Source of the DNA: Pseudomonadales bacterium
GTDB lineage: Bacteria; Pseudomonadota; Gammaproteobacteria; Pseudomonadales; Pseudohongiellaceae
Length of the DNA stretch: 64,000 nt
Assembly: GCA_024234325.1 (NCBI GenBank)
Contig: JACKOJ010000001.1
Coordinates: forward strand, 727,816 to 791,815
Reading direction: 5' to 3'
Shown here: positions 9,193 through 17,704 of the stretch, piece by piece
Numbering within the stretch: the stretch's first letter is position 1
How the letters are laid out: the number at the start of each line of letters is the position of its first letter
The notes under the pieces: model-generated
Told to the model about the DNA's origin: nothing
What the model saw: the letters and a program-made list of their open reading frames with translations, nothing else
Databases searched by the model: none
Made by a program: the position numbers and the translations under genes

Positions 9193-10758
9193 ATGACGGA
9201 TGGACGTGTGCACATCACCTCGCAGGAAGGCCGGACTGTCTATCACAATCCGGGCCGCAGCCTGCTTGTCGAACAGGCCCTGCAGCGCGGCGAGGGGCAG
9301 CTTGCGGACAACGGCGCCCTGGTAGTCCAGACGGGTGCCCGCACGGGGCGCAGCCCCAAGGATCGTTTTATCGTCCGCGAGCCCGGCACCGAATCCCTGA
9401 TCGACTGGGGAGCCGTCAATATCGCCACCACCCCCGCGCACTTTGAGGCACTTTGGCAACGGGTCAGCGCCTATCTGCATGAGCGCGATGCCTTCATCAG
9501 CGAGCTGCACGTAGGAGCGCATCCTGCCTACTACCAGCCCGTGCGCGTCCATACCGATACTGCCTGGCACTGCCTGTTCGCCAACACCCTGTTCATCCGC
9601 GCCGAGGTGTTCAACCCGGCAAACAAGAATCCCTGGCAGGTCATGAGCGCGCCAGGCTTTGTGTGCGAACCGGAACGGGATGGCACGCACAGCGATGCTG
9701 CCGTCATGATCGATCTGGCCAATCGGCGCGTACTGCTGGCGGGCATGCGCTACGCCGGCGAGATGAAAAAATCCATGTTTGCCGTGCAGAATTTTCTATT
9801 GCCGGAACACCAGGTACTCCCCATGCACTGCTCTGCCAACGTCGGTGCACAGGGCGATGTCTGCCTGTTCTTCGGACTGTCAGGCACCGGCAAGACCACG
9901 CTGTCGGCAGATGAGTCCCGTTACCTGATCGGCGACGACGAGCACGGCTGGGGCGAAGGTACCGTGTTCAATCTGGAAGGCGGCTGTTACGCCAAATGTA
10001 TTGACCTGAGCCGGAAGAATGAACCGGTCATCTGGAATGCGATCCGCTTTCCCGCGGTGCTGGAGAACGTGGTGATTGACCCGGAAACCCGCATCGCCGA
10101 CTACAGCGACACACACCTGACCCAGAATACCCGCGCCGCCTATCCGCTCGACCACATCGAGGCGCGCATGGCGGACAATCTGGCCGGCGAGCCTGGTGCA
10201 ATCATTTTCCTGACCTGCGACCTGACCGGCGTACTGCCGCCCGTGGCACTGCTGTCCAAGGAGGCCGCCGCCTATCATTTCCTCAGCGGCTACACCGCCC
10301 TGGTGGGCTCCACTGAAGTCGGCGTGGGCGATGGCATACAGTCAACCTTCTCCGCCTGCTTCGGCGCGCCCTTCTTTCCACGCCCTGCCGGTGTCTACGC
10401 CGAGCTGCTGATGAAACGAATCGAGGCCTTCGGGAGTCAGGTATATCTGGTGAACACCGGTTGGACGGGGGGTCCCCTGGGTACCGGCAAACGCTTCAGC
10501 ATTCCACAGACCCGCGCCATCATCGCGGCCATACACAGTGGTGCGCTGAAGGAGGTGCCCACGGAGCACCTCGATGCCATGAACCTCGACATCCCGGCAA
10601 ACGTGCCGGGTGTGGACAGCGCGTTGCTGAACCCGAGAAAGGCCTGGTCCAGCCCGCAGGCTTACGATGCACGCGCAGAGGAACTGGTGAAACAGTTCAA
10701 GAAGAATTTCGAAAAGTTCAGGGTCTCCACGGAGATCCAGGCCGCCGGCCCTCGTTAA
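9193..10758 (+). CDS. pckA: Phosphoenolpyruvate carboxykinase (ATP)
   Basis: PckA converts oxaloacetate plus ATP to PEP, CO2 and ADP, the first committed step of gluconeogenesis. The 521 residues carry 'TGARTGRSPKDRF' (about 47-59), the ATP-binding 'GLSGTGKTTLS' and the metal-binding 'GDDEHGW', followed by 'EGGCYAK' and 'NTGWTGG', all typical of ATP-dependent PEPCK. An AGGAG box at 9178-9182 precedes the ATG; a three-codon ATG-GAA-TGA sequence at 9188 lies in another frame just before it. The 125-base gap after hslR contains a run of six Ts (9096 region) after an imperfect GC-rich stem, a possible weak terminator. Confidence 0.96.
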   Translation: MTDGRVHITSQEGRTVYHNPGRSLLVEQALQRGEGQLADNGALVVQTGARTGRSPKDRFIVREPGTESLIDWGAVNIATTPAHFEALWQRVSAYLHERDAFISELHVGAHPAYYQPVRVHTDTAWHCLFANTLFIRAEVFNPANKNPWQVMSAPGFVCEPERDGTHSDAAVMIDLANRRVLLAGMRYAGEMKKSMFAVQNFLLPEHQVLPMHCSANVGAQGDVCLFFGLSGTGKTTLSADESRYLIGDDEHGWGEGTVFNLEGGCYAKCIDLSRKNEPVIWNAIRFPAVLENVVIDPETRIADYSDTHLTQNTRAAYPLDHIEARMADNLAGEPGAIIFLTCDLTGVLPPVALLSKEAAAYHFLSGYTALVGSTEVGVGDGIQSTFSACFGAPFFPRPAGVYAELLMKRIEAFGSQVYLVNTGWTGGPLGTGKRFSIPQTRAIIAAIHSGALKEVPTEHLDAMNLDIPANVPGVDSALLNPRKAWSSPQAYDARAEELVKQFKKNFEKFRVSTEIQAAGPR

Positions 10759-10772
10759 CGGACACTTTACTG

Positions 10773-10793
10773 GCACCGGATGGCACCCGGTGC
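10773..10793. repeat. Perfect 7-bp inverted repeat between pckA and gshA
   Basis: GCACCGG (10773-10779) and CCGGTGC (10787-10793) can form a hairpin with a 7-base loop, 14 bases after the pckA stop and 19 bases before the gshA start. No T-run follows. It could protect the pckA 3' end or affect access to the gshA start. Confidence 0.4.
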
Positions 10794-10812
10794 ACACGCA
10801 TGAGGATGCAGA

Positions 10813-12399
10813 TTGACTACAACATTGGAAGACAGCCTGTCGCGATTCGAGCTTCCCGAATTTCCCCCTGCATGGGGAGAAATCCGGCGCGGGGTCGAGA
10901 AAGAAAGCCTGCGGGTCACCCATCAGGGATATCTGGCACAGACCCGGCACCCTACCTGCCTGGGCTCTACGCTGACACATCCCCATATTACGACCGATTA
11001 TTCCGAAGCCCTGCTGGAGCTGATCACCCCCGTCAGCACCAGCATCGAGGAGACGCTGTCGTTCCTGCACGACCTGCACACTTACACCTACAGCGTGTTG
11101 CCGGAGGGTGAACGTCTGTGGGTCTCCAGCATGCCCTGCCTGGTAGAAAGTGATGAGCAGATTCCGCTGGCACAGTACGGCAGTTCCAATATCGGTCGCC
11201 TGAAGACGCTTTACCGCGAAGGTCTCGGCCATCGCTATGGCCGCGCCATGCAGACCATTGCGGGCATTCATTACAATTTTTCCATGCCCGATGCGTTCTG
11301 GCCACGTTACCGCGAGATCCGCAAGTCCACTCTCGACCTGCAGGCCTTCCAGACACAGCAGTACCTGGGCTTAATCCGCAATTTCCATCGCCACTCCTGG
11401 CTGCTGCCCTATCTGTTCGGGGCCTCGCCCGCCGTGTCGAAATGTTTTACCCAGGGACGAGCCCACGAGCTGGAAGAGTTCGATTCGCGCACGTATTACA
11501 AGCCCTATGCGACAGCCCTGCGTATGGGCAATCTCGGCTACAAGAGCGAAGCACAGCAATCCCTGTTTGTCTGCTACAACGATCTGGCGCACTACCTGGA
11601 CAGCCTGCAGAACGCTCTCTCAACGCCCTATCCCCCCTATCAGAAAATCGGGCTGAAGAAGGACGACCAATACCTGCAGATCAACACCAATCTTCTGCAA
11701 CTGGAAAATGAGTTTTATGGCACCATTCGACCGAAGCGAGTGGGGCAATCAGGCGAGCGTCCCCTGAACCTGCTGCGGGAATATGGCATCCAGTACATTG
11801 AAGTGCGCATTCTGGATCTCAACCCCTACCTGCCCATTGGGCTCGACGTGGAACAGGTCCGCTTCCTCGACGCCTTCCTGCTCCATTGCCTGTTGCGGGA
11901 CAGCCCGATGTGCACACGCGAAAGCAATGCGGAAATCGAGAGCAACCTGGCACTTGTGGTCAATGAAGGGCGACGCCCCGGGCTGACACTGTCACGCGAC
12001 GGTCAGCCTGTGCCGTTCTCGCAGTGGGCACAGGACCTGTTGCAGGACATCCAGCACGCTGCCAGGCTGCTGGATGCCATACACAGCACCGACGCCTATT
12101 CGCGGGCGTGTGCGGCGCAATGCGCAAAAGTGGCAGACCCGGCACAGACACCGTCTGCCCGTTTGCTGCAGGATATGAGGAATGCCGGTCGGCCTTTCTG
12201 CGGCTTCACGATGAGCCAGGCAACGGCCACCGAGCAGTATTTCCGCAGGCAGACACTGCCCGAAGCAACGCTGAAGGAATTCCAGCGCATCAGCCGCCAG
12301 TCCCTGCAGGACCAGGCTGACATCGAGGCAAGCGATACGCTGGGTTTTGATGAGTTTCTGGCGCAGTGGAACGCTATTGCTGAATCACATACGACGTGA
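10813..12399 (+). CDS. gshA: Glutamate-cysteine ligase
   Basis: GshA joins glutamate and cysteine using ATP, the first step of glutathione synthesis; gshB is in the same window at 52991. The 528-residue product matches the gammaproteobacterial GshA type: 'RRGVEKESLRV' (about 25-35, ATP/metal site), 'HPHITTDYSEALLELITP', 'GIHYNFSMP' and 'YIEVRILDLNPY'. The start used is TTG (giving MTTTLED), preceded by a purine-rich GAGGATG; no in-frame ATG fits the family N-terminus better. The last 26 bases overlap the convergent FliL-like gene. Confidence 0.95.
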   Translation: MTTTLEDSLSRFELPEFPPAWGEIRRGVEKESLRVTHQGYLAQTRHPTCLGSTLTHPHITTDYSEALLELITPVSTSIEETLSFLHDLHTYTYSVLPEGERLWVSSMPCLVESDEQIPLAQYGSSNIGRLKTLYREGLGHRYGRAMQTIAGIHYNFSMPDAFWPRYREIRKSTLDLQAFQTQQYLGLIRNFHRHSWLLPYLFGASPAVSKCFTQGRAHELEEFDSRTYYKPYATALRMGNLGYKSEAQQSLFVCYNDLAHYLDSLQNALSTPYPPYQKIGLKKDDQYLQINTNLLQLENEFYGTIRPKRVGQSGERPLNLLREYGIQYIEVRILDLNPYLPIGLDVEQVRFLDAFLLHCLLRDSPMCTRESNAEIESNLALVVNEGRRPGLTLSRDGQPVPFSQWAQDLLQDIQHAARLLDAIHSTDAYSRACAAQCAKVADPAQTPSARLLQDMRNAGRPFCGFTMSQATATEQYFRRQTLPEATLKEFQRISRQSLQDQADIEASDTLGFDEFLAQWNAIAESHTT

Positions 12400-12805
12400 A
12401 GTAGACTTCGAGAATATCCGTGGAACCCGAGCCTTCCACGAAATCGATTGCTTCGCGGATTCGCTCCAGTGCTTCTTCGCGAAGATGCTCTTTTCCTTCT
12501 GTGGAGGTCAGGTTTTCTTCCAGTTGACTGGAAAACAGCTCAATAAGCTGGTTGCGGATGTAGGGCATGTGGTGACGCAACAATTCATCCGCAGGACGCT
12601 TGGTGCGGACGGTGACATCAACCTTCAGGTAGCGCAGCCTGCCGCCACCATCGTAGTTGGTCACGAAACTGGGGCTGAGCTCCACATAGGGAAACTCGCT
12701 GTTGCTGCCCGGCGCCGGGGCAGAGGACGCAAATACCGGGCTGATCTGCACGGCGGCACCCACCATGGCGGCGAAGGCAAGGCAAAGCGATAGTTTTTTC
12801 AGCAT
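12374..12805 (-). CDS. Orphan FliL-like exported protein
   Basis: The 143-residue protein has a signal peptide or N-terminal anchor ('LCLAFAAMVGAAVQISPVFA') and a FliL-type periplasmic domain: 'YVELSPSFVTNY', 'RYLKVDVTVRT', a helix 'LLRHHMPYIRNQLIELFSS' and 'EEALERIREAIDF'. FliL in flagellar motors is an inner-membrane protein near the stators. Here there are no flagellar genes nearby, so this looks like the free-standing FliL-family protein, whose role is unclear. It converges with and overlaps gshA by 26 bases. Confidence 0.75.
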   Translation of the reverse strand: MLKKLSLCLAFAAMVGAAVQISPVFASSAPAPGSNSEFPYVELSPSFVTNYDGGGRLRYLKVDVTVRTKRPADELLRHHMPYIRNQLIELFSSQLEENLTSTEGKEHLREEALERIREAIDFVEGSGSTDILEVYFTSYVIQQ

Positions 12806-12956
12806 GGCGAAACCCTTTCTGTCATTTTGCCGAGGCAGTATGCCATATATCGGCAGGCCGAACGATTTACTGAACCACTCACAAGCGCGTTACAAACTCT
12901 GACCGCCGTTTCCGGCGTATACATCCCGGAAGAATTGTTTACAATGAGTCCCCTGT

Positions 12957-12984
12957 TTGCTCGCAATGCCCATCAGCATATAAA
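12957..12984 (+). promoter_or_regulatory. Possible sigma-70 promoter for dsbB
   Basis: TTGCTC (12957-12962) and TATAAA (12979-12984) are separated by 16 bases, in the 216-base gap between the divergent FliL-like gene and dsbB and about 50 bases before the dsbB start. The -35 is a weak match; only the -10 is good. Confidence 0.35.
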
Positions 12985-13033
12985 AAGCACAATTAAATCA
13001 TCCGGTTAACCCTATACTGCAGTGAGTTCTACG

Positions 13034-13546
13034 ATGGCAAATTCTCTTCTCGCGCTGGTACCCCGCTCCCGCACACTCAATCTGCTGATCTTTCTGGCCT
13101 GCACCTCGATCATCGGGGTTGCCCTGTACATGGAACACGTGATGCTGCTGCAGCCCTGCGGGCTGTGTATCACCCAGCGCGTCTTCGTCATTCTGGTCGG
13201 CTTCATCTGCCTCGCCTCTGCAGTTCACAACCCCGGTGAAACCGGGGTCCGCAATTATGCGCTGGCGGCTGCGGCGGCCTGTGTTGCCGGGGGCTATTTC
13301 GCGGGCCGCCAGATCTGGTTGCAGCATCTGCCCGAAGATCAGGTACCCGCGTGCGGTCCGGGTCTCAGCTATATCATGGACAATTTCCCGCTGATGGACC
13401 TGCTGTCTTTCCTGCTCAAGGGCGACGGCAACTGCGCGGAAGTAAGCTGGCGCTTCCTGGGCCTGCTCTCCATTGCCGAACTGTCCATGCTTGGCTTCAT
13501 CGGCCTGATCGCGCTGTGTCTGTTCCAGGCCTTCCGCAAGAATTAG
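13034..13546 (+). CDS. dsbB: Disulfide bond formation protein DsbB
   Basis: DsbB reoxidises periplasmic DsbA and passes electrons to ubiquinone. The protein has four hydrophobic segments, the first periplasmic Cys pair in 'LLQPCGLCITQR' (Cys 42/45 counted from ATG 13034) and a second pair at about Cys 107 and Cys 134, as expected for the quinol-linked family. A GTG at 13022 could add four residues; neither start has a clear ribosome-binding site. The 170-residue length is typical. The gene ends 12 bases from the convergent flavoprotein gene. Confidence 0.9.
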   Translation: MANSLLALVPRSRTLNLLIFLACTSIIGVALYMEHVMLLQPCGLCITQRVFVILVGFICLASAVHNPGETGVRNYALAAAAACVAGGYFAGRQIWLQHLPEDQVPACGPGLSYIMDNFPLMDLLSFLLKGDGNCAEVSWRFLGLLSIAELSMLGFIGLIALCLFQAFRKN

Positions 13547-13558
13547 GAACGGTTCCCT

Positions 13559-15694
13559 CTAACTTCGCCGCCAGCGAAAGAAGCGCTCGGCCCACGGCAG
13601 CAGATGGGCCGGGATGCGGGCGCTGCGCCAGGCATTGGCGGTAAAGCGGTTTGCCTCTCCCAGTGTCGGGTAGACATGGGTTGTGGCGGCAATCTTCTTC
13701 AGACCCAGGCCGTGAGTCATGGCCAGCACAAACTCCGCCAGCAACTCCCCCGCGTGATAACCCACAATCGTAGCGCCCAGAATGCGATCGGAACCGGGCT
13801 GGGTCAGCACCTTCACGAAGCCATGAGCCTCACTGTCGGCAATGGCCCGATCGAGGTCGTCGATGCCATATCGCGTCACCTCGTAGGCAATGTCCTGCGC
13901 CCGTGCCTCCTCCTCACTCAGGCCCACCCGGGCAATCTCGGGGTCGGTAAAGGTTACCCAGGGCACCACGCGGTAGTGAATGGCAGTGGGCTTCAAACGT
14001 CCCAACAAGGCATTGAGCACGGCATACCAGGCCTGATAGGACGCCATGTGCGTAAACTGGTAAGGGCCCGCAACGTCTCCGCAGGCATAAATGCTCGGAT
14101 AGATTGTTTGCAGATAGGCATTCACCTCGATGCTGCCCCGTGAAGTCAGGGGCATCTGCAGTGCCTCCAGACCAAAGCCCTCGACGTTGGGCTTGCGGCC
14201 CACAGCCACCAGAATCCGGTCGAACGGCAAAGCCTGCTCCCCGTCGGCAGTCGCAACAATCGCCACCCCGCCATCGGTCTGTTGCTCGATGCGTTTGACC
14301 ACCGCGTCCGTCATCACCTGAATGCCGTCGTGACGGAAACGCTCACCGACCAGCGCAGCCACCTCCTCGTCTTCCCGTGGCAGCAGACGCGGAGCCTGAT
14401 CCACCAGCGTAACCTTTGACCCGAGGCGGGCAAAACTCTGTGCCAGCTCGCAGCCGATTGGGCCGCCCCCCAGAACCAGCAGACGTTCGGGCAATTCGCG
14501 CAAATCCCACAGGGTGTCCGAGGTGAGATAAGCCGTTTCTTCCAGCCCTGGAATATCGGGCACAAAGGGCCTCGCCCCGGTGGCCACCACAATGGCACGG
14601 GTGCTGATCTCCCTGTCCCCGACCTGCACCGTCCACGGGGAGGTAATGACGGCCTCGCCGGAGACGCATTCCACTCCCAGCCCGGTGTAGCGCTCCACAG
14701 AATCGTGGGGCTCTATCGCACTCACCACCTCTCGAACGCGCTGCATCACGCGGGCAAAATGCACCTTCACATCGACCTTCTCCAGACCAAACTGCTCCGC
14801 CCGGCGCAGATAGTCGGCAATTCGGGCACTGCGGATCAGCGCCTTGCTGGGCACGCACCCCGTGTTCAGGCAATCACCGCCCATGCGATGTTTTTCGATC
14901 AGCACCACCTTCGCCTTCGCACCTGCCGCGATGATGGCCGACACCAGCCCGGCAGAACCCGCACCAATGACCACCACATTGGCATCGAAGCGACGCGGAC
15001 GGGCGAATTCCTTCGGCGGCTTGCGGCGACGCAACAGGCCGAGAATGCTCCGGGCGACCCAGGGCAGAATGCCCAGCAGGGCGAAGGACAGGATCAGGCC
15101 CGGATTCACCAGACCGGACAGGGAGTCGATCCGCCCCAGCTCGGCACCGGCATTCACATACACCGCAGTCCCCAGCAACATGCCGATCTGGCTGACAATG
15201 AAATAGGTCGAGACACGGATCGGTGTCAGGCCCATCACAAGATTGACCAGGAAGAAAGGGAACACCGGCACCATACGAAGACTGAAGAGATAGAACGCAC
15301 CGTCACGCGCCACCCCGGCGTTGATTGACCTGAGCGACGCGCCGAAACGTGCCTGCACCCAGTCCCGCAGCAACCAGCGTGAGCTAAGAAACGCCAGCGT
15401 GGCACCGATGGTGCTGGCGAAAGAAACCAGCAACAGGCCCCACAGCAGCCCGAACACGGCACCGCCCACCAGGGTGACCACCGTTGCCCCCGGAATCGAC
15501 AGCGCGGTGACGACAACATAGATCACAAAATACAGCCCTGCGGCCTCGGCGAAGTGATCTCGCGTATAGTCCTGCATGACGCCCAACTGCGACTGCACGT
15601 AAGCGAGCGATAGATAATCCCCGAGATCGAACACGAAGTACGCCAGCAGGGCGGCCACAAACAGCGCCACCAGTATCAATTTCAGTTTGCTCAT
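13559..15694 (-). CDS. TVP38/TMEM64 membrane domain fused to mercuric-reductase-like flavoprotein
   Basis: A 711-residue fusion. Residues 1-225 form a polytopic TVP38/TMEM64 (SNARE-associated, DedA-like) domain with 'FLVNLVMGLTPIR' and several membrane segments. Residues 238-711 are a class I pyridine nucleotide-disulfide oxidoreductase: FAD site 'VIGAGSAGL' (242-250), redox pair 'GDCLNTGCVPSK' (Cys 275/280), NAD(P) site 'LVLGGGPIGCELAQ', and a dimerisation domain with 'TTHVYPTLGE' (the His-Glu typical of the family). The extra Cys residues that bind mercury in MerA are not evident, so mercury reduction is unlikely. It may transfer electrons to a membrane or quinone partner. It diverges from hemB. 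Confidence 0.88.
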   Translation of the reverse strand: MSKLKLILVALFVAALLAYFVFDLGDYLSLAYVQSQLGVMQDYTRDHFAEAAGLYFVIYVVVTALSIPGATVVTLVGGAVFGLLWGLLLVSFASTIGATLAFLSSRWLLRDWVQARFGASLRSINAGVARDGAFYLFSLRMVPVFPFFLVNLVMGLTPIRVSTYFIVSQIGMLLGTAVYVNAGAELGRIDSLSGLVNPGLILSFALLGILPWVARSILGLLRRRKPPKEFARPRRFDANVVVIGAGSAGLVSAIIAAGAKAKVVLIEKHRMGGDCLNTGCVPSKALIRSARIADYLRRAEQFGLEKVDVKVHFARVMQRVREVVSAIEPHDSVERYTGLGVECVSGEAVITSPWTVQVGDREISTRAIVVATGARPFVPDIPGLEETAYLTSDTLWDLRELPERLLVLGGGPIGCELAQSFARLGSKVTLVDQAPRLLPREDEEVAALVGERFRHDGIQVMTDAVVKRIEQQTDGGVAIVATADGEQALPFDRILVAVGRKPNVEGFGLEALQMPLTSRGSIEVNAYLQTIYPSIYACGDVAGPYQFTHMASYQAWYAVLNALLGRLKPTAIHYRVVPWVTFTDPEIARVGLSEEEARAQDIAYEVTRYGIDDLDRAIADSEAHGFVKVLTQPGSDRILGATIVGYHAGELLAEFVLAMTHGLGLKKIAATTHVYPTLGEANRFTANAWRSARIPAHLLPWAERFFRWRRS

Positions 15695-15769
15695 GGAATT
15701 CCCTTGTCCCGTGTTTCTGTCGATTGGACTGCGGAGCGCGCTGCGAGTTACAAACGCCCCGGTTTCTTC

Positions 15770-15797
15770 TTGCCATCAGGGATTGATATGCTATAAC
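15770..15797 (+). promoter_or_regulatory. Predicted sigma-70 promoter for hemB
   Basis: TTGCCA (15770-15775) and TATAAC (15792-15797) have a 16-base spacer and lie 33 bases before the GTG start of hemB, in the gap to the divergent flavoprotein gene. Confidence 0.5.
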
Positions 15798-15830
15798 GCT
15801 TCGTTGTTGCCAACAGCCCGAGATTTGACC

Positions 15831-16862
15831 GTGCCAAACGATACCACAAAGCCCTCTCACGCCAGTGCCCGCGTATTCCCGACCACCCGTATGCGCCGCA
15901 TGCGCCGGGACGAATTCAGCCGCCGCCTGATGCGGGAAACACGGCTCACCACCGATGACCTGATCTACCCGATGTTCATTGTGGAGGGCGAAGCCCAGCG
16001 CCAGCCGATTCCGTCCATGCCGGGCATCGAGCGACTCAGCATTGACGAGCTGCTGAAGGAAGCAAAGGAACTGGTGGCGCTGAACATTCCCGCCATCGCC
16101 CTGTTTCCCTCGCCCAGGCAGGACAGCAAGTCCCTGGATGGCCGTGAGGCCTGGAACCCGAATGGCCTGGTCCAGCGCGCCGTGAAGGCACTCAAGCAGG
16201 CCTGCCCGGACCTCGGCATCATCACCGACGTGGCACTCGATCCGTATACGACCCATGGGCAGGACGGGATCATTGACGAGAGCGGTTATGTGCTCAACGA
16301 CGAGACTGTCGCAGCCCTCATCCGCCAGGCACTCTCTCATGCCGATGCCGGTGCGGATGTAGTGGCCCCATCCGACATGATGGATGGCCGCATCGGTGCC
16401 ATCCGTCAGGCGCTGGAAGAGGCCGGACATATCCATACCCGAATTCTGGCCTATTCCGCCAAGTACGCCTCCAGCTACTACGGCCCCTTCCGCGACGCGG
16501 TGGGCTCCAGTGGCAATCTCGGCAAGGGCAACAAGCACACCTACCAGATGGACGTGGCCAACACGGACGAAGCCCTGCACGAAGTGGCCCTGGACCTGGC
16601 CGAAGGCGCCGACATGATCATGGTAAAGCCGGGCATGCCCTATCTGGACATCGTGCGGCGCGTGAAGGATGAGTTCGGTGCCCCGACCCTGGTCTATCAG
16701 GTCAGCGGTGAATACGCGATGCACATGGCTGCCGCCCAGAACGGCTGGCTCGACGAATCCGCCGTAGCCATGGAATCACTCGTCTCGATCAAACGGGCGG
16801 GGGCCGATGCCATTCTGACCTATTTCGCCAAAAAGGTGGCGCAGATGCTGAAGTCTGGCTGA
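15831..16862 (+). CDS. hemB: Delta-aminolevulinic acid dehydratase (porphobilinogen synthase)
   Basis: HemB condenses two 5-aminolevulinates to porphobilinogen in heme biosynthesis. The 343-residue reading from GTG 15831 matches family length and the usual N-terminus ('RMRRMRRDEFSRR'). The active-site lysines lie in 'YSAKYASSYYGPF' and 'MVKPGMPYLDI'. The metal loop reads 'VALDPYTTHGQDG' and lacks the cysteines of zinc enzymes, so this is the magnesium-type ALAD known from Pseudomonas. An upstream in-frame extension to 15687 overlaps the promoter and the divergent gene and was rejected. Downstream heme steps are at 21386-24332. Confidence 0.95.
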   Translation: MPNDTTKPSHASARVFPTTRMRRMRRDEFSRRLMRETRLTTDDLIYPMFIVEGEAQRQPIPSMPGIERLSIDELLKEAKELVALNIPAIALFPSPRQDSKSLDGREAWNPNGLVQRAVKALKQACPDLGIITDVALDPYTTHGQDGIIDESGYVLNDETVAALIRQALSHADAGADVVAPSDMMDGRIGAIRQALEEAGHIHTRILAYSAKYASSYYGPFRDAVGSSGNLGKGNKHTYQMDVANTDEALHEVALDLAEGADMIMVKPGMPYLDIVRRVKDEFGAPTLVYQVSGEYAMHMAAAQNGWLDESAVAMESLVSIKRAGADAILTYFAKKVAQMLKSG

Positions 16863-16889
16863 TGTCGGCGTTCGATGAAAAATTCACAC

Positions 16890-16917
16890 TTGAAACCCGC
16901 AGGACAGGCCTTATCAT
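16890..16917 (+). promoter_or_regulatory. Predicted sigma-70 promoter for trxA
   Basis: TTGAAA (16890-16895) and TATCAT (16912-16917) with a 16-base spacer, 82 bases upstream of the trxA ATG. Confidence 0.45.
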
Positions 16918-16998
16918 AGTCACTCCCTGCACCGCGCAGCGGAACCTGCGCAAAACCTGCGACAGGTTCCCCCTACTCAACAATGGAAGGAATTACCT

Positions 16999-17325
16999 AT
17001 GAGCGACAACATCGTTCAGATCTCAGATGCCAGCTTCGAACAAGACGTGCTGCAGGCACCCGGCCCAGTATTGGTTGATTTCTGGGCAGAATGGTGTGGC
17101 CCGTGCAAGATGATCGCTCCCGTTCTGGAAGAACTGGCCGACGACTATGCCGGCAAACTCACGATTGCCAAGCTGAATATTGATTCAAATATCGCTACTG
17201 CCCCCAAATACGGCGTGCGCGGTATTCCGACACTGATGATCTTCAAGAACGGCGAAGTGGCAGGCACCAAAGTCGGGGCTCTTTCCCGCTCGCAACTGGC
17301 CGCGTTTATCGACAGCGTCATCTGA
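16999..17325 (+). CDS. trxA: Thioredoxin 1
   Basis: The 108-residue cytoplasmic dithiol-disulfide carrier has the active site 'WCGPC' at 32-36, the conserved 'RGIPTLMIFKNGE' with cis-Pro, and the usual C-terminal helix. An AAGGAA ribosome-binding site precedes the ATG. It lies upstream of rho, as in E. coli and Pseudomonas. It supplies electrons to ribonucleotide reductase, PAPS reductase and other targets. Confidence 0.97.
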   Translation: MSDNIVQISDASFEQDVLQAPGPVLVDFWAEWCGPCKMIAPVLEELADDYAGKLTIAKLNIDSNIATAPKYGVRGIPTLMIFKNGEVAGTKVGALSRSQLAAFIDSVI

Positions 17326-17341
17326 TCGCTGGCAAGTCCGA

Positions 17342-17374
17342 CGGCACCGCTCTCCACCCATGTCTGCGGTGCCG
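17342..17374 (+). terminator. Hairpin after trxA
   Basis: CGGCACCGC (17342-17350) and GCGGTGCCG (17366-17374) form a perfect 9-bp stem with a 15-base loop, 16 bases after the trxA stop. No T-run follows, so it is a 3'-end or Rho-assisted terminator candidate rather than a classic intrinsic one. Confidence 0.45.
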
Positions 17375-17450
17375 CCTGGACGCGACAGCCAGGGCAGGCA
17401 GCCTGGGTGTTTCCGACGCCAAGTCGTCACAAATAAAGACAAAATTTTTC

Positions 17451-17479
17451 TGGACAGCGTGAATTTCACGTTCTATATT
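17451..17479 (+). promoter_or_regulatory. Predicted sigma-70 promoter for rho
   Basis: TGGACA (17451-17456), a 17-base spacer and TATATT (17474-17479). Five of six bases match the consensus in each box, and the predicted transcript would have a leader of about 220 bases before the rho ATG. Confidence 0.6.
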
Positions 17480-17704
17480 GCGTTCATCGTCGCATTCGAC
17501 TGACGACCTTGTCTCTTATCTACTTGCTCCAGAACACGCTTTTCGAAGCAAAAACCCGTTTAACCATTACTTTTACTGAATAACAGCCAGACCATCTGTT
17601 TATAACCCTAACAAACCGTCAGATCCCAGAGCCGACCATCCGCGTTGCGCTTTGCCGCAGGTCCGGGTTTGTCCTTACCTTACCAACCTACGTATCAAAC
17701 CATC

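Larger units (their letters stand above)
17326..17704 (+). other. rho leader region, gene-free
   Basis: This 379-base gap between trxA and rho holds a hairpin (17342-17374), a strong promoter match (17451-17479) and then about 220 bases of leader. Counting by eye, 17501-17640 has 43 C and only 18 G, and no ATG occurs between the promoter and the rho start. C-rich, G-poor RNA is the kind of sequence Rho binds, and rho is known to be autoregulated by attenuation in its leader in E. coli. No leader peptide like rhoL starting with ATG was found. Confidence 0.6.

Noticed and set aside
13559..15694. Mercuric reductase
   Set aside because: The flavoprotein half resembles MerA, but no mer genes are near, no heavy-metal-binding N-domain is present, and a membrane domain replaces it.
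15687..15830. N-terminal extension of HemB
   Set aside because: It contains the predicted promoter, overlaps the divergent gene start and has no similarity to HemB; GTG 15831 gives the family N-terminus.
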